64,000 nt of DNA. It comes from Phoebastria nigripes. Taxonomy: Eukaryota; Chordata; Aves; Procellariiformes; Diomedeidae. Within the stretch, counting starts at the first letter, position 1, and the number at the start of each line of letters is the position of its first letter. Both the position numbers and the translations under genes were made by a program. The notes beneath the pieces are model-generated. The model did not search any database. It was not told the DNA's origin and was given only the letters and a program-made list of their open reading frames with translations. This document shows positions 1 through 13,550 of this stretch, one piece after another. The DNA lies in assembly GCA_035582835.1 (NCBI GenBank), contig JAYKAV010000112.1:4298586-4362585 (forward strand), given 5' to 3'.

Positions 1-447
1 AGCACGTGTTCTCTCTTAAATAAAATAATAATATTAATAAAAAAAATTCCCAAACCCCACAACTCTCAGAAAAAATGCTTTTCTGCAAGAGGCAGCCTTG
101 CCAGCTCAGCTTGGGATCTGCGAGTCGTGCTGAGGGCTGGCTTGTGCATCGGCAGCAACAATAAAGATAATGCAGCTGGAAGTTAGTTAATCATGCGTGA
201 GTCAGAAAGGAATCCAACTTGCTCCGCGGGAATAACAGGAGTAAAAAAAAAAAAAAAAAAATAGGCAACGTTTATTTTAGACACAGCTGTAAACAAACCG
301 TTGGGAGGAATGGTGAGCCTGTCAGTTGAACGAGGAGGTACCCATGTCCAGCCGCTTCTTGGATTGCAGCTAGACAGCGGAGGGTATTCTGGTTTTTCCC
401 TCTCTCCTGCTAGGCCAAAAGCCACCAAATGACGGCCTCTTAGCCCG
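1..447. other. Non-coding flank, nothing recognised
   Basis: A/T runs occur near 20-50 and an A run at 243-261. No gene or repeat family was recognised. Confidence 0.5.
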
Positions 448-905
448 TGTTAGGAAAATCTCATTCCTTAATTATTGTACCAATTAGCCTTTATAGTATG
501 AAATATATCAACTTTCCTAATAGTATGAAATTGTATTAACTTTCTTAAGATATATATAGTGTACATCATATACTGCATAGTCATGCTTAAGTAAGCATCA
601 ATATTCATGGTGAAGCAAGCATGACCAAAGGACCCCAGCCCATGACAAGGAGAAGCAGGACAGCCCCCACCCGGACGGTAAGGACCTTTGTTTCTCAGAA
701 TCTTAAAGCCATCCACGAAGGACAAAGGATACCCCTGGACTACTGAGGTAACAGCAGCACCCTAGCCCCTCCGACGTCTCTGTGAAACCCTCCCCTTATC
801 TGGCATCATAGACAAGAAACTGTAGCACGGCTGACTCCAGGGATGTCTAGATCAATAAAGAAGCAGGTGGATGATGGCTGTAGAACTATAATTGCTTTGC
901 AAAAC
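448..905 (+). repeat. LTR-like interspersed repeat, copy 1
   Basis: The segment starts TGTTAGGAAAATCTCATTCC and resembles the one at 4333 over about 450 bp. Shared stretches include CTTTATAGTAT, GAAGGA(C/T)AAAGGATACCCC, CTGACTCCAGGGA(T/C)GTCT and TTGCTTTGCAAA. AATAAA lies at 854-859. TG at the start, AT-rich body and the polyadenylation hexamer suggest a retroviral LTR. I could not fix its 3' end or any target duplication. Similarity to copy 2 fades beyond about 905. Confidence 0.6.
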
Positions 906-3900
906 TACGTGTTTGCGTTAAGTTATTCCACGACTTAGCCATTTTGCACTATTAATGAGCGCTGCTCACTGGTCCGACACTTGCACCACTCTCCTTGGCC
1001 CAAGGTTTCTATCTGGAAGCTGACCTCAGCATCCCGTCACTATTTCATCATTCTTGAAAATTTCACTTGGAATGATGATGGGATTGAATCCCATTGCTAT
1101 TTTATCAAAGTCAGCTGGGGATGTGATCCATCACATAGAAGACAGGCGGTGCGGCTAGTTCTGCTCTGCCGTACCAAGGACAAGCCACAGGATCTTGGAC
1201 AGACGATGAAAATGTGGACTTGCCACTTGAGCCACCCCCCAGCGTTATTCCCTGGGACCCTGACAAGGAGCGGCAGCATTTTTTCTGATTGCTCCCATCC
1301 CACTCCCCCAGCCATTAGGCTCTTTGGCTGGGAAGTTCCCAGCAGCCCTCCTTGCTTTCCTGCAGAAGGAGGGAGCAGGCGAATCCGTCCTGCCACGCTG
1401 CTTTTCCCCAGGTGTCTTGGGATTGCTGTGTGATGGCCCTTCACCTCCAGTCGTCCCTTCTGACGGGCGGCTGGGGGGGCACCGGCTCAGGTGCCGGTAT
1501 TGAACATGGCCAGTCAGCCCCTCCATTTGCTGCTGCGCTTGTGTCGTGCCGTGCTGGCGTGCTGGGATGGCTGCGGTCCTTTCCTCNTCAACGCTTAGCA
1601 GGTGCTTCTAGAAGAACCTACCGCTAAGTGAGGCTACTATTTTATTTAGCAATGCGATCAATAGCCTCTTGGCATGCAGCCTCTATTTTTTCCAAGACAT
1701 CTATTTGTGAGGGAACAGAATTACCTTGCTGCTGTTCAAACTGACTCAGCGTGCCCATCTTTTTCCTTCCTCCCATGTACAGGATTGCTTGTCTGAGCAC
1801 AGACACCACCAGCGTCTGAGCACACCTGCGTCGCTCTTCTCCTCGGTGCCTATTTTGGGGGCCATGTCCTTTTGCAGGTCTTCTTGCTCCAGAACATGGT
1901 TCATTTGTACGTCTGGCCGTGGCATTACCCTGCACTTGTATCCGCTGTTTCCCTATCTGAGCAACAAAGCCACTTTGATACAGCTCCCTTTTGCAACATC
2001 AGTAAGAATTCCCTGAGCCCGAGTGTTAATACTTTGCAGGAAAGAGTGATAGTCTAAGAAACAGCAAGAAAGAGAGGGAAAGAAACTACAGTAAAATTAT
2101 TAATGATCTATACTTAAGAAGCTCATGCTTCTCACTGAAGTTATCGTTAGTATGCCCAGGTTATTCATCCAAGGTCAGCGAACGTAACATAGGAGACTTC
2201 TGCTGAGAAGTTCCAGTGGAACAGGTGCCCCATGACGTGGTCGTGTGGTTTATGGCTTCTTGTTGGACGAACTACGAGCGACTGATTGCGACAGCCACAA
2301 AGCAGAATGGATTTTTCACAGAGGATCTGAAAGCCGACTGCAACACCAAAGTTGATTTGTAATTTTTATTACAGCTGTAGCTACTGTGTAGGATTGAAAT
2401 GTTGCCTACCACAGGAGATGAAGGACCTCTTCTTGTACTCACCAAAACCAAGGCAAAACTTCTGCTGGCTTCATCATTTAAAAAAAACCCCCTCGTCACC
2501 CAAAATTAGCCACTATGTGGCAGGTTGTTAGAGGTGCTCCCCGTTAGCAGCATTATTTTCCTGTTAATAGTATGCTTCCGCTTAGGAGTGGCCTCATACG
2601 CTCTCTCAAGCAACATGCAGAAGTCCATCCGCTTTCCAAGGGGAGAATTACAGGTGCTTACTCCACTGAGTCACTGTTACACACTTCAAAGTTGACACGA
2701 GGTTTCCTTTAAGTTTGTAGCCTAATTTTCAACTTCTTCCTGAGGCCCAGCTTTCCCAGCATTTTCCCCAGGGTAGAATTTTACTTGAAGTTTGAAGGGG
2801 AAAGGAGGAGATGAAGCAACTTTGAAATGACAGCATTTACATATTTGGGGGGCATTTTTAATTCCTCTAACACTTATCTATTCCAAGGTAGTTTGAAGTG
2901 TTAAACTCCAGTTTGTTTTGATGATCTTGTGGAGGAAATCTGTCTTTTATTGTTTCAGAATAAGTTAATTAGGATATAATCAGCGCACAGGCACACACAC
3001 ACGTACCATGCTAAAATGTTACTGAAGTTGAAAAGTCAAAGACACAAAAATTAGGATACAGCATAATTAAGGCTGTGTACGCTTATTTAATGTCTCCTTC
3101 ATGCATTCACCTGATATGATTTTAATTCATCACATACTATTTTCTCTACAGGATCCATAATCCATGGCAGTATCCATGCCAGGAAAGATACTCAGTTAAT
3201 GGGCATCCAACCAGTAATGTTCTCCCGGGTCACTGTGCAGTCCCTGCACCTTTTAATTTGTATTAGTCATACCTTGCTGCAGTAGCAGAATTATGAATTT
3301 CCCCATGTGCTTTTCCATAAAATTCAGGGTACAGCATCGGAATATTTCACAAATANGCACATTGACATTTTCAACAAGAGCATGAGTCAAAAGGAATAAT
3401 AGCACACCCTTTAACAGCTGGGAAGTTGAGGTACAGGTGAATTAAGTCCAGAGTGGCCACTAACTTGGAGCACTCAATTTAGTGGATGAAATTTCAGAAT
3501 ATGATTTTTCAGATACGCAGATTATTTCAGAAATACAGCTTCCTTCGGTTGAGCTGCAACTGGATGGAGGTGCTGAGACCTCAGTCTGAGTTTGGGCCTC
3601 AGCTTGAGCACTCTGCAAATGAGAGCTATACAATTAGTGATCCCCCTCCCAAGGCACGATGTAAATGCCTTACACTTTGGCACAAAGAAAACCCACGGCA
3701 GAGCGCAGAATGCAGTCCCGCCAGCCAGCACTCAACTGCTTTTCTCCTTCCCTAATCACTGCCTCATTTATTACAAGCTTTCCAGCTTTCAAAAGAAAAG
3801 GTCACTGTATGATTATTACTACTAAAGTCTTTGTCAGCTTAATGAATTTGCTCCAGCTGGAATAGCAGAAATACAATTTTTTTTTTTTTTTTAAAGAAAG

Positions 3901-4332
3901 CCTTTTTTCAGAAGTATGTTTCTAAGAAAGTTGCAGGCTAGTGCCAGTGATGAAAAAGGTGCTAGCTAAAATCTATTGATGTTAAACATAACAAAGATTA
4001 TTTTTTCCCCCAGAAGACATGTAGTATGTTAATCCAGCTGCTGTGGATTGCAGGAGCTAGGACTGTTTCTGGAGGTTCTCATGTTTCCTTGCAACGTCCN
4101 AGACACGGAGATGGATCTTGTCTTTTCAGCGTGACACATGTATCATGTACAAAAGATATTATTCTTAACTACATCCTGCATGGGCTGACTGGAAGATTAA
4201 ACAGCTTAATAATTGTCCAACAAATCATTAACACATCCTATGATGCAAAAGGAGCCAATTAAAGTGTACTACTGGATTCCCTTCCAATAGCTGCCGCGCA
4301 GAGCAAGCGGCTCCTCACTCCAAGATAAGCAC
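906..4332. other. Intergenic, no gene recognised
   Basis: Short open frames on both strands (for example minus 1935-1642 and plus 981-1433) match nothing I know and lack splice or codon support. A GC-richer patch at about 1200-1560 is not CpG-rich. A short (CA)n tract lies near 2990-3003. Confidence 0.5.
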
Positions 4333-4995
4333 TGTTAAGAAAATCCCGTTCCCTAACTATTATATCAATCAGTCTTTATAGTATAGAAGTGTATTAAATT
4401 TGTTAATATATGTATTAGTTCACATTATACACTGTAATGTAACAAGGTAGTGAAATTTTTCTGGAGACTGGTATTGTTCACGCTTAAGTAAAACAAACTA
4501 AAGGACAGCCCAGCCCTGGAAATAAGGACTGTGCTTCTTGTAAGCTTAGAGCTGTCCATGAAGGATAAAGGATACCCCAGGACAACCAAGATACTGCCAG
4601 CATCCTACCCCCTCTAATACGTCTTTGAAACCCTTCCAGCGTTGTCTAGCCTCCAGGATAAGTAACTCTAGCAAGACTGACTCCAGGGACGTCTGGATCA
4701 ATAGGTAAGCAGCAAGAATGCTGCAAAATATTGTTGCTTTGCAAAGTTTTTCTATGATTAGTAATCGGTGGCGTGGGTGTTAGTGATTACTCAAATCGTG
4801 TTGTACCTGAACGTTTGAAGGGTACAAGAACCCTGTGTGAAATCACATTCAGGGTGCCCCAATTTGGCTGGGCCACCTCATGCACATGAATATATATTTA
4901 CCCTTGGAATTCTCCACGTTGCGTCTGAGCCTCTCTCCTCGGTAGGCACGGGCCAGTTGCGAACTTTCCTGACCTACTTCCTAATCGGAGGGTTA
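4333..4995 (+). repeat. LTR-like interspersed repeat, copy 2
   Basis: It starts TGTTAAGAAAATCCCGTTCC and matches copy 1 to about 4750. The following 250 bp (to GGAGGGTTACA near 4995) could be the rest of the element, since it ends in CA, but copy 1 does not confirm this. No matching flanking duplication was seen. Both copies lie in the same orientation 3.9 kb apart, which leaves open whether they are two separate insertions or the two ends of one decayed element. Confidence 0.5.
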
Positions 4996-7900
4996 CAGGG
5001 AGGGTGACGCCAGCAGTAGCGCCTGGTGGGCTGGGGAGTGGCTGCCGTCCCAGCACACGCAGCTGTGGACATGGTTAGCTCATCTGAAGGAGGTCTCTTT
5101 CCACATCAGTTGCTTTGCTATTTCCTAGCATAGAGTTGGGGAATTTTTCAGTCTTGTTCAGTANGCATCAGCTTGGATTTTCAGAGTATCACAAGTATTT
5201 TCCATTGTGCTGGTTCACATGCCTGAAGAAACAGCAAAACCTGTGTTTCTGTTGCTGGCGCTGTCAGGGCTTTTGGCAGGCACAGGGTTGGAGTGGGACA
5301 TCCTCTTGTTGGGCGCTGATCTCCATCCATCTCTGGATACCCGGGGTCAGTTTGCCCACCGAGCAGGAGGGGGTTCTGCAAGCAAATCCGTGGTGAAAAT
5401 GGGTCAAGTTACACCTGTGTTGCAATCCCTGTTTGAACTGTGGCTTAGCAAAGCCCCACTTGCACTCCTCTGGACTGCTGCGCATGCTTAAGTGCAACAG
5501 CACCTCGACCAGGCTGAAAGCTAAGGGCCCAAGCATTTACCCCACATGGGTGGAAAGTGCTGTTGCCCAGGCTTGTATCGTGCCAGGGTGTCCTGAGGTT
5601 CAGTGAGATGACACACACCATGGCAAGGGACCCTTCTGGCATCTGGCGTTGAGCTCATTTTAAAAAGCAGGATAGCACACTGCAGTTGGTGGCACCCCAA
5701 ATCCCTTCTGGTGCCAGCTGCCCACATGGGTGGTTGGCCGGCCAGATGGTGGGCACAGCAGGTGGCATCTCCGTGGGTACAGGAGACATCTATCAGTGTC
5801 TGGGGACCTCTCCCATTTCTGGAGTGCTGCACAAACATTTTTCAGGGAGATGGGCTGCCTTGGAAATACAGACAGGGATCAGCGTTTCTCAAGGTACGCT
5901 CTCTCCCGGTCCTGCTAGGACATCATTATCTTCTCAGATGTTTTATCTCACTCTTGTCATGCTTGACTTTTGCATACATATAACCTTACATATCTTTTCA
6001 CATGGTATTTTTTCACTGAGAGACATCTTGTTTTCCAACTGCTACTATTAGCTGGAAAATGACCCACTGAAATATAGCACTTTGCCCCATTTCAGAAGGG
6101 ATTCCCTTATAGTTTTACAATGTTGATGTGACACTGCACACCAGCAAGTCTTCTCTGAGACTGCTCTGGAACAGATTTTCTAGGAGCCTGAAGGAGGACA
6201 TCCTGGTGTTGTGCTCGAGCATCCTATCTACGGTCACGACTTCCCGCGGTTTGTGTGCTGAGGCCCAGGTACTACCCTCATTAATAGCAGCACGGGGGCT
6301 TTCGTTTCGGGAGTGCTGCCTGGGATTCACCAAAGACAAAGCTGGACCTCAAGTGTGAATTCTTTCCCCACTTTAAAATTCTTGGTCGGTTGCAATCCAG
6401 CATGAGAAAGGCAAATAACGTCCATTAGATGCACGCATGAGATACTGTTCTGCCTGCAAGAAACTTTCTTGTCCTGTTTTGATCNCTTCTTTACTATGAG
6501 TCAGCCTATGACACATTTTCATGAAACTCCCAGACATTATGCTTACAAAATTAAATGTGGGTCAGATGGGAAAAACATTATGAAGAGCTGACAGTGTTAA
6601 GACAGAGAAGAGATCATGTTCCTACAGGTGGAGAGCAGTGCAATGTCTTGTTCCCCCTGGAAAATACTGATCGCTGGCTTCATGACCCCACTCAAGGAAC
6701 ACTCTGGGAGTCCACGCTGCAGCAATCCAATTGTAATTGTAAAGTGATTCCTGGTAAGGTGTTCAGCGTGGGCCCTCACAGAGCACCCATCACCTTGAAC
6801 TTCATTGCTATCATCAACTCAAGCATTAGAAACCTCCTGATGACATCCCTGGCCCTAAAAGTCTTGCAGCCTACAAAAGGCATAGGCAGGTTGGAAGATA
6901 AAATTTGGAGAGAACATAGCAAAATAATAATACGGCTGTTGTTCTTTACCAGTCAAGAGCAGACAGGACAAGGCAAGTTTCCACGTCCTAAACAATGAGT
7001 ATTTGTCCTTTTTTTTTTTTCTTTTTGGCAGAGGCAAGCGTTGGAAGGAGTGTGTAGTCATTTTTCATATTTTGATTAAACGCTGATTTTGGGTCGCCAT
7101 AGNAGAGCAGGCTGCTTCAGCGGAAAGGTCAGCCATCCTGTTCTGTGGGGTGCGGCCGAGGGGATGAATTTCATCAGCCTGTCCAAATCAGGGCATCTCT
7201 ATTTCTGAGTCAGAGCCTTCAGTTTTTCCGCTCAGCAGGCCGTGCTGTGGAAACGTGTGCTCAGGGAAGATCACTGGATGGTCACTGGGGGACTTGGAGA
7301 GGGAGCTGGCTCCAAACATCTCAGCCGAGAAGGCAAACTGGATGTTTGCTGCCCCAGGAATGAAAATCCGTGTGCCAGGACTCTCCTGGAGCAGGAGGCG
7401 GCGGCGGATGCCAAGCTGAGATGAAGAGTGAGGTTACATGGTGGGGGTCAGCAGGGATGATGGTGTCACCCAGCCAGGAGGTGTGGATGCACACATCTCC
7501 CCANGCTTAGCCACCAGGACCCAGGCAGGACCGCCTGCCTCCACCACTGGGGACTGGGGAGGGCGGCAGCACCGTGGCCACCTTCCCCACTGGAGAAATG
7601 GCCTTCACCAAGGAAGTGTCCATTACCTCAGAAACCAAAAAGCCAGGCAAGCAAGGCTGAACAAAGCTATGGAGGAGGCTGAGGGAGGTTTCTGCTTACA
7701 CAGAAGAGGTGAGGCAGTAAGAGGACCTGAAGGAGGAATAAGAGAGTAACAAGCAGGAAGGGCAGGAGGCTTGAACAACTGATTAGTGAACGGGCACCGT
7801 CAGAAAAGAGACCAGAGCCAGAGAGCAGATGTTTCAGTCATATGGGAACGGCATGGCTGAGACTGGGAAAATAATACGGGAGTGTGAACAGACATGAGAT

Positions 7901-10900
7901 CTCGTCTGGAAAACACAGTGCAGGCAGGAATAGAAATATTTAGACAAAGCCTGAACATTAGGGCCAAACCATAGGAAACCAAGATTACAGGTCTGAGTAA
8001 CAAGAAGTACAGCGATATGGATGGTTGTGATCAAGTGTGAAAAGATCTAGCCTTTTGGCCATAGCTAGGTACCCACGAAGGGCTGTTAGGAGGATGCATC
8101 ATGGCTTATTTCAGATGCAGGGAGAAAGAAGGTAATAGCTGAAGCTGTGTTTGAGGCTGACATTGCCCAGAGGGGCACCAGAGACGAAAGCCAAGAACAG
8201 CTCTGAGGGACAGCATCCTTCTGCCCCAGGACAGAATGGATTAGGACCTGAAAGAAAGGGGAATCAGGAGACAATGGTCACAAAGCTTCCATGCATGACA
8301 GGATGTAATGGCAAAACACATTGTGTAGGTGACAAAAACAGACTGGGGGGGACCTAAAGTAGAATTAGAGGAAAATAAAAGTCAGCGGCTCTGGGTAGCA
8401 CATTGATGGTGTTTGGAGGTGAAGGGGCAGGCAGGCAGGAAGGGCAGCGTGCTGTGGAGCGAGGCTGGCCCGTCTGTTGTACGACGGGTGCAAGAGGTGA
8501 CGTTTTCCATGTAGGCTGGTGAGAAGCTGAGGGGAAGAATGAGGTAAAGGGTAAGAGAAGGCAGGAGATGAGAGGCTGCAGTTGCTGGGGAAGGAGAGGC
8601 TGAAGACAGCAAGCAGTTTTAAGCTTCCACGGCAGCAGTGCCATGGGGGGATGAACCAAAACAGGCTTTTTCAAATGGCTGGGATGTCTTCTCAAATGTC
8701 TTTTTGCTTTGAAGAAATGAGCAAGATTCCGAGTGGAGAGGATTTTGAGAAAAAAAACCTGAATTCAGCCACAGGACCATAAAGATAGAAGAATGGAAGA
8801 AGAGGGCGAAAAGGTAAAATGCTTGCTTTGTTGGATTTTTTTTTTTTTTTTAACCTACCTCCACTGGATTCAGGCATTAATTACTGAAGAAAAGCAAAAT
8901 CACTTTAGGGAGTTGGCAGCCAAAGATAAGGTTACATGCATATAAGTTGGCTCAGATGCAACAAAGATAATCCTTTATGCTGCTTTATTCAACATCTTCA
9001 TCCAGGTTCATTGGGTGTTATCCAGCCAAGAACTGATCAGTTTTAAGATTGATCCAGATTTTAAGGAAGGCAATAGTAAAACTTCAAAGGATTAGATCAG
9101 CCCCTTCAATGAAATATCNGAAAGCAACTCTGTCTATCAAAAGGACTGCACAAGCAAAATGTAGGTATCGGCTCTGTCATAAACAAATGGATGAATATTT
9201 TGTGAATCACTCTGTCNGGGAGCTAAACAGCAGCACTGGAAAGTGAATGCCAGTTTAACAATCACCATCTCCCCAATTAAAACTAATGATTTGGAAAGAA
9301 GCAAGACGAGAAGGGAAAAACACTTCTGTGATTAATTCCAACTGCAGTTTGTTAGTATACAAGCAAACCTTTCGGAAATTGAAAGAGTACAAAAATAGGG
9401 GTAGGGAGTTTGTAGCCATTTTGATTCAAAGTATTTTTTAATGAATGCAGCAGTGATTAGAAGGAGTAAAAACACATTAAGACTCTCTTCCGTCAAGGTA
9501 TTTAGAACGAGATCTCTTAAAGCCATTGAGGTTCCCAGTGAAATTTACTCTGAACAGCGAGCAGGGCTGTGCAGAGCCAGATACGGCTTTCAAATGCGTG
9601 TGAAGTTCATACATAAAGCTCATCCTTCTACTTATGCAACCACACGAGTAAAAATTTTGTAGTTTCTCAGTCACAGAAACACATGGCACTTACTTTTAAG
9701 AGCTATAGGGAGATGTATTTTAAATGGCCATCCCTATAAAGTCCTGATATGGAATAGCCACAGCTGACTGCTAAAGCTGACCATTAGTTTACATGTTACC
9801 ACATGAATAAGCCCTTTTCCAGCCTAATCTCAAGCAACCTGTGCGTGACACATAGTCTACCTTTATTCTCCCTGCATACATACACACATCTATTTTGTGG
9901 TTTTATTAAACTAGTAATCAGCAGACTCCACTCTCGTCTCTTCTAGCAGCCTCTTCTCCCCAGGCTGCTTGGCTCAGATCCTCTACAAACATTATTTAGA
10001 CAGTGTCTTTCAACTTCCTTATTTTTCTAGGTGGGGCGGCAAGCCCAACCCTTCAGTAGAGTCAGCAGATTTCACGTACCATGGAGTCAATGCCAGCTAA
10101 CCAGGTAGAGTAGCGCAGGCAGGTGTCATTGATGACTTACAACTACATTCAAGACTAATTAGTTCCAAGGCGTGCTGTACCTCCCTAGGCAGGTCAACTG
10201 GCTCACTTCAGACTGAAATTCAAACTGGTCGCTAAGAAAAAGACTCACAGTGTCTGGAAACCTAATCCTTGCATCTCTGGTTTGTCAGGTCAAAGAGAAC
10301 AAACAACAGTGCCGTTAAGTATGAATAGATGCAGGTGATTTACAGAAAGATACAGTCTGCTGCTACACAGCTGCAAAATTAAAGGTCTTCTGGATACTGT
10401 GCCAGTGGTTTAGATTTACACCACAAGGGAATAAGAGAGCTCCTAATGCCTCTCTCTCTTTTATTTCAGGCTCGGTCAGCCTGACTTGATTCTTAAAGCA
10501 AATTTCTGGAAACAGAGATTGAGAAACAAAGCCGTGCAACTTTTTTTACATTTATCCCTTTCCATTTCTCTTGAGCCCACATATCATGGGACTGACATAC
10601 GAGGTCAAAGAAGCTGAAAAGCTGACAGTGCTTTTGCAGCACATGCCAGGAACAGAGCCTTATTCCATGAAGGGTTACAGGAGCGGTGATGTACGTGAGA
10701 GTATTAGGAAAGGCAGAAACCCCACTGCTACAAGTCAGTCCCAGTTCTTCCCACCTCTAATGATTGTTATGGCAAGGTGCAGGATCCTCCACCGGCACCT
10801 ATGCCAGAACCAACATTGCATCTAATCTCCTGGCTGTAGAGAACTGAAGCATCCCAAGTTTCAACAGACGAGGCTTGAAGAAAGTTTAGACTAGAAATAA

Positions 10901-12427
10901 ATAATAAATATTTAACTGTGATGATAATGGAAGGTAATTACCTGTGAAGGTAATTAAAACGAANACATTTTACTAAGGGCTGTGATGACTTCTCCATTAA
11001 TGGGCCTTTGTAAATTCAGGTCAGATTCCTTCCTCCTCCCCTTTCCTAAACATGCCCCCATGGTCAAAATAGAGTCAATTCAGGAGTATTGTTTAATGGC
11101 TGTGTGATGCAGAAAGTCAGAAGAGATGATTANGGAGCCTCTGTACAACCTATGAACCAGTCTAGGACGCAGATCCCTAATGCAACTCTGTTCTAGTCTC
11201 TCTGCACTCATTCTGGTTGGAAAGTCTCTCTTGGAGCTGTGTGCCCATGTTTGGGTGAAGTTTCACTCGGGGCTTGCACAGTGGCATTAATATTGCCCTG
11301 TCTTCACCAGAAATCCCTGAGTACATGCCTAAATAACAAATGCTAGGCACAGGAGTGGTGACAACGCTTGACTTGCTGCCAGAAGATCTGCGTAAAAGCA
11401 TTCACAGCAGGGCAGCTTAAGGGTATTCTGATTTAATTTAGAACTCAAACATAATTTTTCTTAATTAACAAAAAATACTCTCATTGTTTCCAGAGTCTGA
11501 CCCTGGCCCCCCTCCCAACCCATAAAACAACCAAAAAAACCCCATGATAGGCCAAATAAGCAATAGTGATGGAAGCTAACTATTACCCGTTTACAAGGGT
11601 TTTCTCCCTTTATTACCTTCACACAAATACCTTATGGCTNCTGCAGCTGTAAAAGGATTATTAACAGAGTGGTTTGCGTTCCCACCACACACTGAACACC
11701 CCAGTTGCTATGTGGGTGTCAAGCTTCAATCAAGGCAATGTGTAGCAGCCATCGAACACTTACTGTATATCTCTGAAAGGCACAGCACACGCACAGTGCC
11801 GTTCAGGTGTGCCAGAGGTACTGTCCTCCAGTAAAACTGGGTCCATAGCAGTGGTGCTCCAGGTTAAAAACCTGCCAGTGAGTCAACAGCATGAGCTGCC
11901 AAGACAGAGGAACTTCCTGACAAGTGAAATTGCTGTTTGTGTTTTGCTCAGCACGTCACACCCAGTATACGTTACTTGGAAAACAGCGTGTGAGCAGGAG
12001 ATCACATTGCCTGGGTACGAAGCTGCTGGTGGAAAACAAGGTAAGGAGGTCAAGAGCACAGCCAAACAAGCGTTGCTTCGTTTGTGTCTCAAAGAGGGGA
12101 TTTTGAGTGCGAGGAATTCTACAAGGGGTCTTGCTTGCATGCCAAGGGGGTTGGAGAGAGTAATGTTAATCAGGTGCAGAGAAAAGGCTAGCAGCAGATA
12201 GGATCACGTAAGTATCCCTTTCTAGCCCACTTGCAGTGAATGGCATTTGGCCAGCATTTCACCTTCTGCATGGGTCACCTCATGGAACTACAACAGGCAT
12301 ATTCCATGGGCTCCTCCACTCCATGTAACTTCTGTTTTCAAGAGAAAAAGGACAGAAAGATAAAGGTAAGAAGTAAGTTGAGGAAAACTATGGTTACTGC
12401 CTACCCAGACCGTAATAACAGAAAAAT
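4996..12427. other. Intergenic, no gene recognised; purine-rich stretch at about 7560-8850
   Basis: No exon of LONRF2, the left-hand neighbour of CHST10 in mammals, could be found here. The longest open frame (6555-6998, 147 codons) resembles no known protein. From about 7560 to 8850 the plus strand is rich in G and A (GGCAGGAGG, GGAGAGG and similar), a compositional asymmetry with no clear repeat unit. Confidence 0.5.
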
Positions 12428-13550
12428 GTGGGTTGGAAAGGATCTCTGGAGATCATCTATTTCAAACCCTGCTCAACACAGGGCCAAACTCAAAGTTAGA
12501 TGAAGACACTCACTCGAGAAGGCTGCTGTGTACAGCTGAGTTTCACACACCTCCAAGGACGGTGATTCCTCAGCTGCCCTGGGCACCTGCTCCAGCNCTG
12601 ACTCACCCACGCTGTAAAGAGCCTCTTTTCTTATACCTAGACAGAGTTTGCCAAACCTCGTGACCACTGTCCGTCATCCTTGCAGCTCCAAGAATATTCC
12701 ATCTTTTCTATAGCCAGCCACCCATTAGGTAGTTGAAGAACATAGTCTATACAGCTGAGGAACACACCATATATAAAAGGGATAGGAGGAGGTAAGTTTA
12801 TGCACTATGTGCTCCCCAGCAAATTGGTCCCTACACTGCGCTGATGCCTGGGATTGTTCTGCCCCAGGTGCTGAACCCTGCACTTCTTGTTGAGCTTCGT
12901 GAACTTCCAGCTGGCCCAACCCTCAGGTTTTTCAATGCTGCTCTACCATCCAGCATAGCAAACCCTTCCCTGCCCAACATGCAATTTAATGTCATCTCCA
13001 AAATCGCTGAAGGTGCACTCTAGCTTATCATCTGAGATCAGTGATGAACATATGAAACAATACTGACCTCTTGTATTGACCTTGGGATGCTCTGTTTGCT
13101 ACGCTTTGCCACCTGGACATTGAGCCATTGATTACTTACCTTTGAGTCCAGCAGTTCAGCCAACTTCCAATCCATCTTCCAGTTCCTTCACCCAGCCTGC
13201 GTTTCCTTAGCTTTCAAATGAGAGTCCTGTGGGAGACCACGTCAAAAGTAATTTGAGAGACACGATAAACAATATCTGCTGCTGTCCCTTTGTCTCCAGA
13301 GAGAAGGCAGCCAGGCTGCCCAGGTATGATGTGCCTGTGGTGAAGCCGTGCTGACTGATCCCGATGGCCACCTAGTACTTCATCCCAGGGCATGTGCTGT
13401 GCAATCCTTGCTGCCCAAGGGATGGAGAGGAGGCTGACTGCCCTGGTGCTCCCTAGATTCTCATTCATTAGTGTTAGCCTTTTTCCCATCATCAGGGAGG
13501 TCTCCATGATCTTCTACTGATGATCTGCAGCAGCCTTGCACTCACCTTGA
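12428..13550 (-). mobile_element. Old, degraded CR1 LINE fragment (minus orientation)
   Basis: The left end, GGGTTGGAAAGGATCTCTGG and the following GATCATCT, is the reverse complement of a CR1 3' end. Farther right come recognisable CR1 stretches: the piece around 12545-12600, GTGCTGAACCCTGCACTT near 12868, the GACATTGAGCCATTGA segment near 13115, TGAAGCCGTGCTGACT near 13340 and the TCTCCATGATCTTCT stretch near 13500. Divergence and indels are heavy and no long frame survives. The open frame at 13214-13507 is a fragment of the reverse transcriptase region. It is the oldest-looking CR1 in the window. Confidence 0.8.

Noticed and set aside
1642..1935. 97-codon minus-strand frame ending EKIEAACQEAIDRIAK
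   Set aside because: It looks faintly protein-like, but I recognise no family and it has no supporting context; it may be chance or a decayed retroviral fragment.
6555..6998. 147-codon plus-strand frame
   Set aside because: No recognisable domain, no splice or promoter context; overlapping frames exist on the other strand.
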